Part shown: positions 1 through 5,150 of the stretch, one piece after another
How positions within the stretch are numbered: position 1 is the stretch's first letter
Layout of the letters: every line of letters begins with the position of its first letter
Source of the DNA: JBLKSS01 sp047607725
Lineage (GTDB): Bacteria > Pseudomonadota > Gammaproteobacteria > Enterobacterales > Enterobacteriaceae
NCBI RefSeq assembly: GCF_047607725.1
Contig: NZ_JBLKSS010000173.1
Location: forward strand, 1-8,302
Length of the DNA: 8,302 nucleotides
Direction of reading: 5' to 3'
The notes under the pieces: model-generated
What the model saw: the letters and a program-made list of their open reading frames with translations, nothing else
Told to the model about the DNA's origin: nothing
The model's database searches: none
Translations under genes and position numbers: made by a program

Positions 1-108
1 GTGGAGCCGGAAGCGTATCTGCGCCATGTGCTGGCGATTATCGCGGATCATCCCATCAACAAAATCAAAGAGCTCCTGCCGTGGAACCTCACCATCCCTG
101 CTGAATAA
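1..108 (+). CDS. tnpC: IS66 transposase (TnpC), C-terminal end, partial
   Basis: The reading frame is open from base 1 and gives 35 residues before a TAA stop. It contains YLRHVLAIIADHPINKIKEL followed by LPWN, the conserved tail of the DDE transposase of IS66 elements (a pattern like YL..VL..IADHPIN.I.ELLPWN). The catalytic domain lies upstream and outside the window, so whether the gene is intact cannot be judged. The stop is followed after about 30 bases by the element's right end, the usual spacing for this family. Confidence 0.85.
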   Translation: MEPEAYLRHVLAIIADHPINKIKELLPWNLTIPAE

Positions 109-138
109 CTGTCAATACGGCGCTGGGCGTACGCTTAC
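1..138 (+). mobile_element. 3' end of an IS66-family insertion sequence
   Basis: This is the last part of an IS66-type element: the end of its large transposase gene (stop at 106-108), about 30 bases of terminal sequence, and a right end finishing in GTACGCTTAC at 138. Read inward from the end this is GTAAGCGTACG, matching the GTAAGCG start known for IS66-family inverted repeats. Immediately after 138 the sequence reads as in-frame UbiT, so the element interrupts ubiT. The left part of the element, the other half of ubiT and the 8-bp target duplication expected for the family lie outside the window. The family call is firm; the exact boundary could be off by a base or two. Confidence 0.82.
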
Positions 139-339
139 CTGTTTTTCCAGCGCCGGCTGCGTATCGAAGGGGATACGGAACTCGGCCTGACGGTCAAAAA
201 TCTGCTGGACGCCATCGATCCTGAGCGCATGCTGGACCTGCTGCGCCACGCCCTGCAACAGCTGGCCGACATGGTGGAAGCCGGCCTGAAAGAGGACGCG
301 ATCGCCGCCAACGGCCATCGCGTATCCCAGTCTTGCTGA
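139..339 (+). pseudogene. ubiT: ubiT (yhbT), 3' fragment cut off by IS66
   Basis: The remaining 66 codons encode the C-terminal part of UbiT, an SCP2-type lipid-binding protein. With the UbiU-UbiV hydroxylase pair, UbiT supports oxygen-independent ubiquinone synthesis. The start LFFQRRLRIEGDTELGL closely matches the E. coli protein (about 174 residues) from roughly its residue 107 onward. It reads cleanly from the IS66 end at 138 to a TGA at 337-339. There is no start codon or ribosome site for this fragment, and the IS transposase stop lies in the same frame upstream, so no fusion is made. The gene overlaps the start of yhbS, as in E. coli. Loss of function is inferred from the insertion. 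Confidence 0.85.
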
Positions 340-858
340 TTCGGATGGAAATCCCGGTTGACGCGCCGGGCATCGACAGCCTGCTCAAGCGGGCGTTCAA
401 TCGGGAGAGCGAAGCCGCCTTGGTGCGCGCGCTGCGGGAAGACGGGCTGCTGACCCTGGGCGTGGTGGCGACCGACGACGAGGGCGGGGTCATAGGCTAT
501 GCCGCCTATTGCCCGGTTTGGATCGACGGCGAGGATCATCAGTGGGTAGCGCTGGCGCCGCTGGCGGTAGACGACGCCTGGCGCGGGCAGGGCACATCGG
601 CAGCCAGTTGGTTTATGAAGGGCTGGATACGCTCAATGAATTTGGCTACAGCGCGGTGGTGACGCTGGGGGATCCCCGTCCTGGTTTCACCGTTTCGGCT
701 TCGAGCCCGCCGCACGTTGGCAATTGCGCACCTCTTGGCCCGGCACCGAGGTGGCGTTCCAGCTGTTCACGCTGGCGGACAACGCCCTGGACGGCGTAAG
801 CGGGGAAGTTTCCTGGCCCGCGCCGGTCGCCCATCTCGCGTTAAGAGCGGGCCATTAA
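333..858 (+). pseudogene. yhbS: yhbS, GNAT acetyltransferase pseudogene with two frameshifts
   Basis: The gene begins at a TTG (333) overlapping the ubiT stop and encodes MLIRMEIPVDAPGIDSLLKR, colinear with E. coli YhbS, a GNAT-fold N-acetyltransferase. Frame 1 carries the acetyl-CoA-binding stretch ending in WRGQG (near 581-593). Two extra bases (a CA duplication in ggCACAtcgg, about 592-597) then shift the frame. Homology resumes as IGSQLVYEGLD and VVTLGDP (596-676). A second shift between 677 and 690 moves it to a third frame, which reads RFGFEPA and SWPGTEVAFQL and ends at TAA 856-858. Full-length homology is therefore present but in three frames. The gene overlaps the convergent yhbQ by 18 bases. 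Sequencing error at either site cannot be excluded, but two independent shifts beside an IS-disrupted neighbour fit decay. Confidence 0.88.
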
Positions 859-1248
859 TCCGGGCACGCAGCCTTGGCGCCCGCCGGCTGCGTTGCCCGG
901 CGTTGGCGTTGAAGGCGCTGACGCAAGCGGGTTCTCGTCCAAGGATGGCGGAGGTGCCTCGCTACCGAGCAGCCCGAAGCGTTTCAGCGCCTCTCCCTGC
1001 AGTGCGATAAAGCGTTCTTTTTGCGCCCGTGACAGCTGTTTTACCCGGTATTCCCAACGCAGCGCCCTGCTGCGATCGCCCGCCGGGCTCTGAAACACCA
1101 GCGTTAGTGGTCCCTTACCGCGCAGCGATTTGGCGCCCTCGCCGCGTTGATGCTGCTCAAGGCGCCGCTGTACGTCGGTGGTGATGCCTGTATAGAGCAT
1201 GCAGCTGGCGGTGCGGATGAGGTAAAGATGCCAGAGGGCGCTGCCCAT
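841..1248 (-). CDS. yhbQ: YhbQ-like GIY-YIG endonuclease-family protein
   Basis: Residues 6-75 match YhbQ: a GIY-YIG fold with LYLIRT (8-13), LYTGITTD (18-25), the arginines at 28-29, GAKSLRGKG (38-46) and the acidic residue in WEYRVKQL (E66). Family members are structure-specific DNA nucleases or related proteins; a damage-related role for YhbQ is suggested but not shown here. I place the start at ATG 1248 because the E. coli protein begins with a comparable few residues before FLYLIRT; the longer frame upstream to 1365 has no homology. At 135 residues it is about 35 longer than the E. coli protein. The last 45 residues are proline, serine and glycine rich and run into the end of yhbS, so the original stop may be lost. 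The nuclease core looks intact. Confidence 0.85.
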   Translation of the reverse strand: MGSALWHLYLIRTASCMLYTGITTDVQRRLEQHQRGEGAKSLRGKGPLTLVFQSPAGDRSRALRWEYRVKQLSRAQKERFIALQGEALKRFGLLGSEAPPPSLDENPLASAPSTPTPGNAAGGRQGCVPGLMARS

Positions 1249-1608
1249 GGTGATGATCTCTGAAGTTGACCTGGTTGACCTAGTTGGCGGGTGCAGCGCC
1301 GAGTGTAGCGGAATCCGCCGGCCACCGCTACCGCCCCGCTCAGAGCCCTTCTCTGACGCCGCCACCTTCGTCTCGTTGCCTCTCTGGCAGAACGTTTGTT
1401 TGGCGCTGTCCCCTCGGTAATTCCAACAAGCCGTTCTCTTGCTTGCCCCTCGGCAGGCCGCCTCCTACAGGTTCTGACCGGGTGGCGGTGCCTGCTCGTG
1501 GGCGAAAAAGCGGCATAAAAAAGCCCCGGCGTGCGGCCAGGGCCAGGGGAGGGAAGGTGGCAACGCTTAAGGCTTATTCAAGATGAGCAGGGATTCACGA
1601 TTGAACGC
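1249..1608. other. Intergenic stretch without a recognisable gene
   Basis: About 360 bases separate the yhbQ start from the IS21 end. Reading frames here (for example plus 1284-1586) are rich in Pro, Arg and Ser, lack a ribosome site and match no family I know. The stretch is GC-rich with several short self-complementary segments around 1380-1480, but I cannot assign them to a known RNA. The only supportable element is the minus-strand terminator at 1517-1543. It may be remnant sequence of a gene that once lay upstream of yhbQ. Confidence 0.5.
1517..1543 (-). terminator. Rho-independent terminator, minus strand
   Basis: On the minus strand GCCCTGGC, a five-base loop CGCAC, and GCCGGGGC form an eight-pair GC-rich stem (one pair is T-G), directly followed by six T. 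This is a standard intrinsic terminator for leftward transcription. No intact gene ends just upstream of it (1544-1608), so it probably served a gene removed or displaced when the IS21 element inserted. It may now stop transcription leaving the IS21 genes. Confidence 0.7.
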
Positions 1609-1624
1609 TGCAGATTCCGACGTA

Positions 1625-1709
1625 TCCGATCATCTGTTCCGGCGACATCCGATCAGTTATTCCGATATTTTCCGATCACCCATTCCAGTAATATTCGATC
1701 ACGTGTTCG
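1625..1709 (-). repeat. Four 23-bp-periodic terminal repeats of the IS21 element
   Basis: Four copies of the pattern TCCGATCAnnnnTTCC start at 1625, 1648, 1671 and 1694, exactly 23 bases apart. The first three keep all the fixed positions; the fourth reads TTCGATCACGTGTTCG. IS21-family ends are known to carry several direct repeats thought to bind the IstA transposase, and these sit between the istB stop and the element's end, the expected place. The 23-base period is about two helical turns, so copies would face roughly the same side of the DNA. Confidence 0.75.
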
Positions 1710-1728
1710 CTCATCTTCTGACTCAGTT

Positions 1729-2478
1729 TTAGTCTATTTTTCCTGTGCTGGCTACTCCTTGCTCTTTGCGTAGTGATTCGCCTTGAAGTTCCAGTCGATA
1801 GCTGGGGTGTACTAGCCGATCGAGTAACGCGTCAGCTGTCGTGGGGTTTTCTATCAGTCCATACCATTTTTTTACCGGCAGTTGACAGATCAGGATGCTG
1901 CCGCTTTTGTCGTAACGATCTTCCATCACCTCCAACAGCATCGTTGCCTGCATCGGACTCATTGATTCCAGGCCCAAGTCGTCCAAGAGCAGTAACTCTA
2001 TTTTTTCTAACTGCTTAAGCTGTTTTAGATAGGTTCCGTCTAGCTGGCACTGGTGAAGATGGGCCAGTAACCGACCCACACGCCAGTAACGCACGCTATA
2101 TTGCTGCCGGCATGCCTGCTCTCCAAGCGCACAACTGAGCCAGGTTTTACCCGTACCTGTCGGCCCCGTGATGAGTATGCTTTTCTGATATTTCAGATAT
2201 TGTCCCCCTAGCAGATCTCGCATCTGCTCCGGTGTCACACCTCGGCCCGGCATATAGCGGATATCTTCTGGTTTTGCCTGCAGGCGCATTTGCGATTGCC
2301 GGCGCAGACGGCATATGCGGTTGTTTTCTCTATGCAAATTTTCTGCTTCTACCATCAGCGACAACCGCTCCTCGAACCCCAGCTCCCCATAACTACCCGG
2401 GAGTTCGCGTTGCGTCTCCAACGCCTGGGCCATTGCCGACAACTTCAGCTCTCGCAGAGCCATTAACAGTGTGTCCAT
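1729..2478 (-). CDS. istB: IstB, ATP-binding transposition helper of IS21
   Basis: This is a 249-residue AAA+ ATPase of the IstB/DnaC type. It assembles on target DNA and stimulates the IstA transposase in a target-selection step. The Walker A motif GPTGTGKT is at residues 105-112 and the Walker B segment ELLLLDDLGLE is at 161-171, with the acidic pair at 166-167. The length is normal for the family (about 250). The ATG at 2478 is preceded by AAGGA eight bases upstream. The gene starts 11 bases after the istA stop, so the two would be translated from one message. No frameshift or stop interrupts it, but its partner istA is broken. Confidence 0.92.
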   Translation of the reverse strand: MDTLLMALRELKLSAMAQALETQRELPGSYGELGFEERLSLMVEAENLHRENNRICRLRRQSQMRLQAKPEDIRYMPGRGVTPEQMRDLLGGQYLKYQKSILITGPTGTGKTWLSCALGEQACRQQYSVRYWRVGRLLAHLHQCQLDGTYLKQLKQLEKIELLLLDDLGLESMSPMQATMLLEVMEDRYDKSGSILICQLPVKKWYGLIENPTTADALLDRLVHPSYRLELQGESLRKEQGVASTGKID

Positions 2479-2489
2479 ATTTATTTTCC

Positions 2490-3347
2490 TTAATGATAAC
2501 TGTCCGGACCTCGGAGGTTTTCGTGAACCAGCGTTGATACGCCGGCTCCGTCCTGGGTGACCCCACTTTCACGACCGTGTTTCAACACGTTGGCTATGAA
2601 CGAGCGGTTTATGCACCCTTTCTCCAACGCCAGCGCGCAGGCCTTCTCCAGTCGCGTCGTCTCATAGCGCCGTTGCAGATTGAGTAACCCCAGCACGGAG
2701 CGGTAAGCCTGCTCCGGATGAGCTTTGCTCCTTTGGATGGACTCGACCACTTTCAGTGTGCACACGCCCACCGACAGCGCCCAACTGCACAGCCTTTCCG
2801 GCGTCCACTGACTCTGCCCCTCATGGTTAGCCGGCATGTGCGCCGCCTGAGTCGTGTGCCTATAGGCGCTATCGCTGCGAGGGTGCGTAGCCACGCAGAC
2901 GCCCTTATGGTGGATTTGCACCAGCCGTTGGGTGGCGATGACGTCAACGCGCTCGCCAACCAGCGGATGCGGCACCGAGTACCCGTTTTTGCCATAGTCG
3001 ATGTGGTAATCAGGTCCCACTCGGGCAACGAGATACTCACTGTATTCCCATTGCGTGGGCGGGAGAGGCCCAAGAGCCGGCTTGTCCAGCTGCTCGAAGC
3101 GTTCAAGGCGACTTTGTCTGCCGTAATGACGCATCGGGCGCAGATTCAACTCATGATTGAGTTCTCGTATCGCCTGGTTGAGTTCGGCCAGCGAGTAGAA
3201 CGTACGTTTACGCAACCGGGCCAGCACCCAGCGTTCTACCAGCTGCACGGTTGATTCTGCCTTCGCCTTGTCTTTCGGTTTTCGCGGGCGCGCCGGTAGC
3301 ACCACTGTCTCATAGTGATTTGCCAGCGCCTGGTAGCTCTGGTTTAT
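2490..3347 (-). pseudogene. istA: istA, 3' part of IS21 transposase, cut by prophage
   Basis: The frame encodes the C-terminal 285 or so residues of IstA, a DDE transposase that is normally about 500 residues. The first residues read INQSYQALANHYETVVLPAR and continue PRKPKDKAKAE, the conserved end of the catalytic core; the glutamate there is the expected third catalytic acid. The rest is the C-terminal region seen in IstA proteins. The N-terminal helix-turn-helix and first two catalytic aspartates are missing because a prophage end lies at 3350. A GTG at 3305 is an internal codon and not the true start. The missing 5' part is predicted at the distal end of the prophage. Confidence 0.85.
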
Positions 3348-3349
3348 GA

Positions 3350-3397
3350 TGATGCGCCGCGCGATATTTGCGACACATCCGTGCGATAAATGAAGGG
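3350..3397 (-). repeat. Mu-type prophage right end with two MuA-site-like repeats
   Basis: From TG at 3350 the plus strand reads TGATGCGCCGCGCGA, against TGAAGCGGCGCACGA at the Mu right end as I recall it (12 of 15 equal). The words GCGATATTTG (3361) and GCGATAAATG (3383) start 22 bases apart, the spacing of the Mu R1 and R2 transposase sites. The CGATAAATG of the second lies at the same offset (34) as in Mu. The adjacent host bases 3345-3349 (TATGA) would be one copy of the 5-bp target duplication. A TG at 3347 is an alternative terminus, but it breaks the offset match. Confidence 0.75.
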
Positions 3398-3462
3398 TTG
3401 ATTTTGTTACATCTATTGAAACAGAATTACACTTTATACTATGCCTTTCAGCAGAACAGCGG

Positions 3463-3867
3463 CTATTGACTTCGTTTAATTAAGTCTGCAGTGATTCCTT
3501 TCGTAATCTGATCTCTCCACCGCTGTTGCTGTAACTCTGTCTGTAGGCGCTGCTGTTCTTCCTGCTTTTGATACCGTTCATTGCGCTCTTGCTGCAAATT
3601 GCCCATGTTGTTATTTGTATCACCATAAATGATATAATCACGGCGATTCATATTCATGCGTGAGAGTGCGTAACATCGCTCTTGATTGATACTCATGCCC
3701 CGTCGCTCCAGTTCGGTAGTTAAACGAAGCACTGTGGGACCATCGTTATTGTATGTCCCTAATGCTTTACAGAGTTCATCATTTTTGAACGCAGATATCT
3801 GCCGATTGGATACGTTTGTTGCACTACAGCCTGATAAAATCAGGGCCATGACTAAAGCTAGTTTCAT
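3463..3867 (-). CDS. Small predicted lipoprotein in the prophage right-end cargo slot
   Basis: The 134-residue product starts MKLALVMALILSGC. This is a short signal peptide with a lipobox (LSGC) whose cysteine at position 14 would be lipid-modified and cleaved by signal peptidase II. The residue after it is Ser, not Asp, which favours outer-membrane sorting. The middle has two further cysteines (in ELCKAL and ERCYAL). The last 45 residues are very rich in Gln, Glu and Arg and look helical or coiled-coil. The ATG at 3867 has AAGGA six bases upstream, and a promoter lies just before. I do not recognise the family. Its place between the invertase and the prophage end suggests a lysogeny-expressed cargo gene, perhaps acting on the host envelope; that is inference. 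Confidence 0.75.
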   Translation of the reverse strand: MKLALVMALILSGCSATNVSNRQISAFKNDELCKALGTYNNDGPTVLRLTTELERRGMSINQERCYALSRMNMNRRDYIIYGDTNNNMGNLQQERNERYQKQEEQQRLQTELQQQRWRDQITKGITADLIKRSQ

Positions 3868-3893
3868 GAAAAGTCCTTGAAGAAGGATAATTT

Positions 3894-3923
3894 TTTATAC
3901 CACAGTGATATAGAGTCTATCAA
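3894..3923 (-). promoter_or_regulatory. Predicted promoter of the lipoprotein gene
   Basis: On the minus strand TTGATA (3918-3923) and TATAAA (3894-3899) are separated by 18 bases and lie 27 bases or more upstream of the lipoprotein ATG. Each hexamer is close to the sigma-70 consensus. It falls between the invertase stop and the lipoprotein start, so the lipoprotein could be transcribed independently of the phage late genes. Confidence 0.55.
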
Positions 3924-3933
3924 AAAAAACAAG

Positions 3934-4509
3934 TTATCCATTTCCCCTCTTAGGTTTATCTTTTACCGGACAATACTTGTAGATACTGGCCAATGAAACC
4001 CCATACAGTAATGACAGCTGCTTTCTACTATGGCCGGACTCGAGTAATTTTTTAGCCTGCTCTTGCTGTGCGGAAGATAATGAGCAAGGCCTACCCCCGA
4101 TACGTCCCCTGCTTCTTGCTGCGGCTAAGCCTGCCTTAGTACGCTCAACAATGAGTTCCCGCTCCATTTGTGCCAACGCGCTCATCACATGGAAGAAAAA
4201 ACGGCCCGCGGACGTAGAGGTATCAATAGCATCCGTCAAGCTATGAAAATGGATGCCTTCATCTTCCAGTTTGGATATTAAAGTAATCAAATGTTTAATG
4301 CTTCGACCCAGCCTGTCGAGCTTCCAGACTACCAAAGTGTCTCCCGATTTCAGGCAGTTTAACGCGCGTTTTAATCCGGGTCTCTGGTCTGTTTTTCCAC
4401 TGATTTTATCCTCAAAAATCTGTTCACAATTTGCGCAAATCAAGGATTTTTGCTGTAAATCGGTGTTTTGGTCATTTTTTGACACCCTCATATAGCCAAT
4501 TTTTGCCAT
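3934..4509 (-). CDS. DNA invertase of the Gin/Cin/Hin/Pin family
   Basis: This 191-residue serine recombinase is closely similar to Gin of phage Mu along its whole length. Residues 1-10 (MAKIGYMRVS) carry Arg8 and the nucleophile Ser10. WKLDRLGRS (62-70) holds active-site arginines 66 and 69. The long helix segment ALAQMERELIVERTKAGLAA (111-130) and the linker GRIGGRP lead to a C-terminal helix-turn-helix at about 160-180. Such enzymes invert DNA between two inverted sites, with Fis bound to an enhancer. The ATG at 4509 has AAAGG six bases upstream. The gene starts 72 bases from the left crossover site and lies just outside the invertible segment, as gin does. It appears intact. A Tn3-type resolvase is unlikely given the much closer match to Gin. 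Confidence 0.95.
   Translation of the reverse strand: MAKIGYMRVSKNDQNTDLQQKSLICANCEQIFEDKISGKTDQRPGLKRALNCLKSGDTLVVWKLDRLGRSIKHLITLISKLEDEGIHFHSLTDAIDTSTSAGRFFFHVMSALAQMERELIVERTKAGLAAARSRGRIGGRPCSLSSAQQEQAKKLLESGHSRKQLSLLYGVSLASIYKYCPVKDKPKRGNG
4422..4483. promoter_or_regulatory. Possible Fis-bound recombinational enhancer inside the invertase gene
   Basis: Two AT-rich, partly symmetric words resemble degenerate Fis sites: GGTCATTTTTTGAC (4470-4483) and GTTCACAATTTGC (4422-4434). Their centres are 48 bases apart. Enhancers of Hin, Gin and Cin are known to have two Fis sites about 48 bases apart near the 5' end of the invertase gene, which is where these fall. Both words miss two or more positions of the Fis consensus, so the call rests mainly on spacing and location. 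Confidence 0.35.
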
Positions 4510-4581
4510 TTTTAACCTTTTCTCAACCTCGGTAAGCCTTGTAATCGCTGGTTTAGGTCAAAATTTTAACTAAATTCATGA

Positions 4582-4607
4582 TTTAAGAAAACCTTGGTTT
4601 AACGGAA
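4582..4607 (-). repeat. Left crossover site for the DNA invertase
   Basis: Read on the minus strand this 26-base site begins TTCCGTTAAACCAAGGTTTT and ends CTTAAA. It follows the pattern of gix, hix and cix sites (two imperfect half-sites around a central dinucleotide). The centre is AA, inside ACCAAGG, as in the cix and hix sites. It is the inverted counterpart of the site at 6157-6182; a 23-base core common to both covers 4588-4610. It lies 72 bases upstream of the invertase start. Confidence 0.9.
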
Positions 4608-5150
4608 ACGGTAGATTGTGCAAAAAATGCGCTTGATAAACGAACTGGCGGCACCGTCAAGGGCGACATTATTTCACAGGGTGGCCAATTCTTATTGAAA
4701 GGGGATAACCGCAAGCATCTGGGTTTTCATAATCAGGACGGTAGCGTTCGCATGTGGCTCTACAAAGACAAGGGCGGTGATGGCGTTCGGCTAAACAACG
4801 GCAATGACGGCGGCGGAGATTGGGTATTCAATAAAAACGGGCATCTTTACTCTCCCCAGGCACTCCATGCCGCAGGAGCGACCTATCAAGAGGATGGGAA
4901 TATCCACGGTTCGGTTTGGGGCGGGCATTTGAGTGGCTGGCTTCACCGGGCATTTATTAAGTATGTCAGATTATCAAATGCTCAGGTTATTTCTGCGCAA
5001 GGTTATGACATGCAGCTTCCCGTGGGGGGTGTCGTCACTGGCTTTAGAACGGGAGGTCAATGGGATATGAGTGCGGGAGATGATTTTGTGTATTGTCGAT
5101 TGATACAGGTAAATGTTAATGGTCAGTGGGCAACGATTGGGCAGGAATAA
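4587..5150 (+). CDS. Silent alternative tail-fibre C-terminal module
   Basis: An open frame without its own start begins inside the left crossover site (an in-frame stop at 4584-4586 precedes it). It reads NLGLTETVDCAKNALDKRTG and then about 170 more residues to TAA 5148-5150. The entry residues NLGLTET are identical to those at the junction of the expressed fibre, so inversion would join this module to fibre residues 1-160 and give a protein of about 342 residues. The end (LPVGGVVTGFRTGGQWD, then a short stretch closing with GQE) resembles receptor-binding tips of enterobacterial phage fibres. It is rich in Gly, Asn and aromatic residues. An ATG at 4695 is only an internal methionine. The assembly gene follows with one base between. 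Confidence 0.85.
   Translation, partial: ENLGLTETVDCAKNALDKRTGGTVKGDIISQGGQFLLKGDNRKHLGFHNQDGSVRMWLYKDKGGDGVRLNNGNDGGGDWVFNKNGHLYSPQALHAAGATYQEDGNIHGSVWGGHLSGWLHRAFIKYVRLSNAQVISAQGYDMQLPVGGVVTGFRTGGQWDMSAGDDFVYCRLIQVNVNGQWATIGQE

Larger units (their letters stand above)
1609..3349 (-). mobile_element. IS21-family element, interrupted by a Mu-like prophage
   Basis: The element carries istB (1729-2478) preceded by istA (from 3347 down to 2490), the order characteristic of IS21, both on the minus strand. Its 3' terminal region holds four regularly spaced repeats. The outer boundary is placed at a TG near 1609 because IS21 elements begin TG and end CA; this base is approximate. The element is cut at 3349/3350, inside istA, by the right end of a Mu-like prophage, so its other terminus should lie at the far end of that prophage, beyond the window. 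With IstA broken the element should not transpose by itself, although IstB is whole. Confidence 0.8.

Noticed and set aside
135..539. Long minus-strand frames opposite ubiT and yhbS
   Set aside because: Shadow frames of GC-rich coding sequence; the plus strand has clear homology in this region.
1284..1586. Plus-strand open frame of 100 codons between yhbQ and the IS21 element
   Set aside because: Low-complexity composition rich in Pro, Arg and Ser, no ribosome site, no known domain, and it runs through the terminator hairpin.
1625..1709. CRISPR-like short repeat array
   Set aside because: Repeat units are only 16 bases with four variable positions and 7-base gaps, there are no spacers, and the array sits at an IS21 terminus where such repeats are normal.
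2718..3254. Plus-strand open frame of 178 codons opposite istA
   Set aside because: It is antisense to well-conserved IstA sequence, and its translation resembles no family.
3934..4509. Tn3-type resolvase rather than an invertase
   Set aside because: The sequence follows Gin closely along its length, and two matching inversion sites and a fibre cassette lie beside it; no Tn3 ends are seen.
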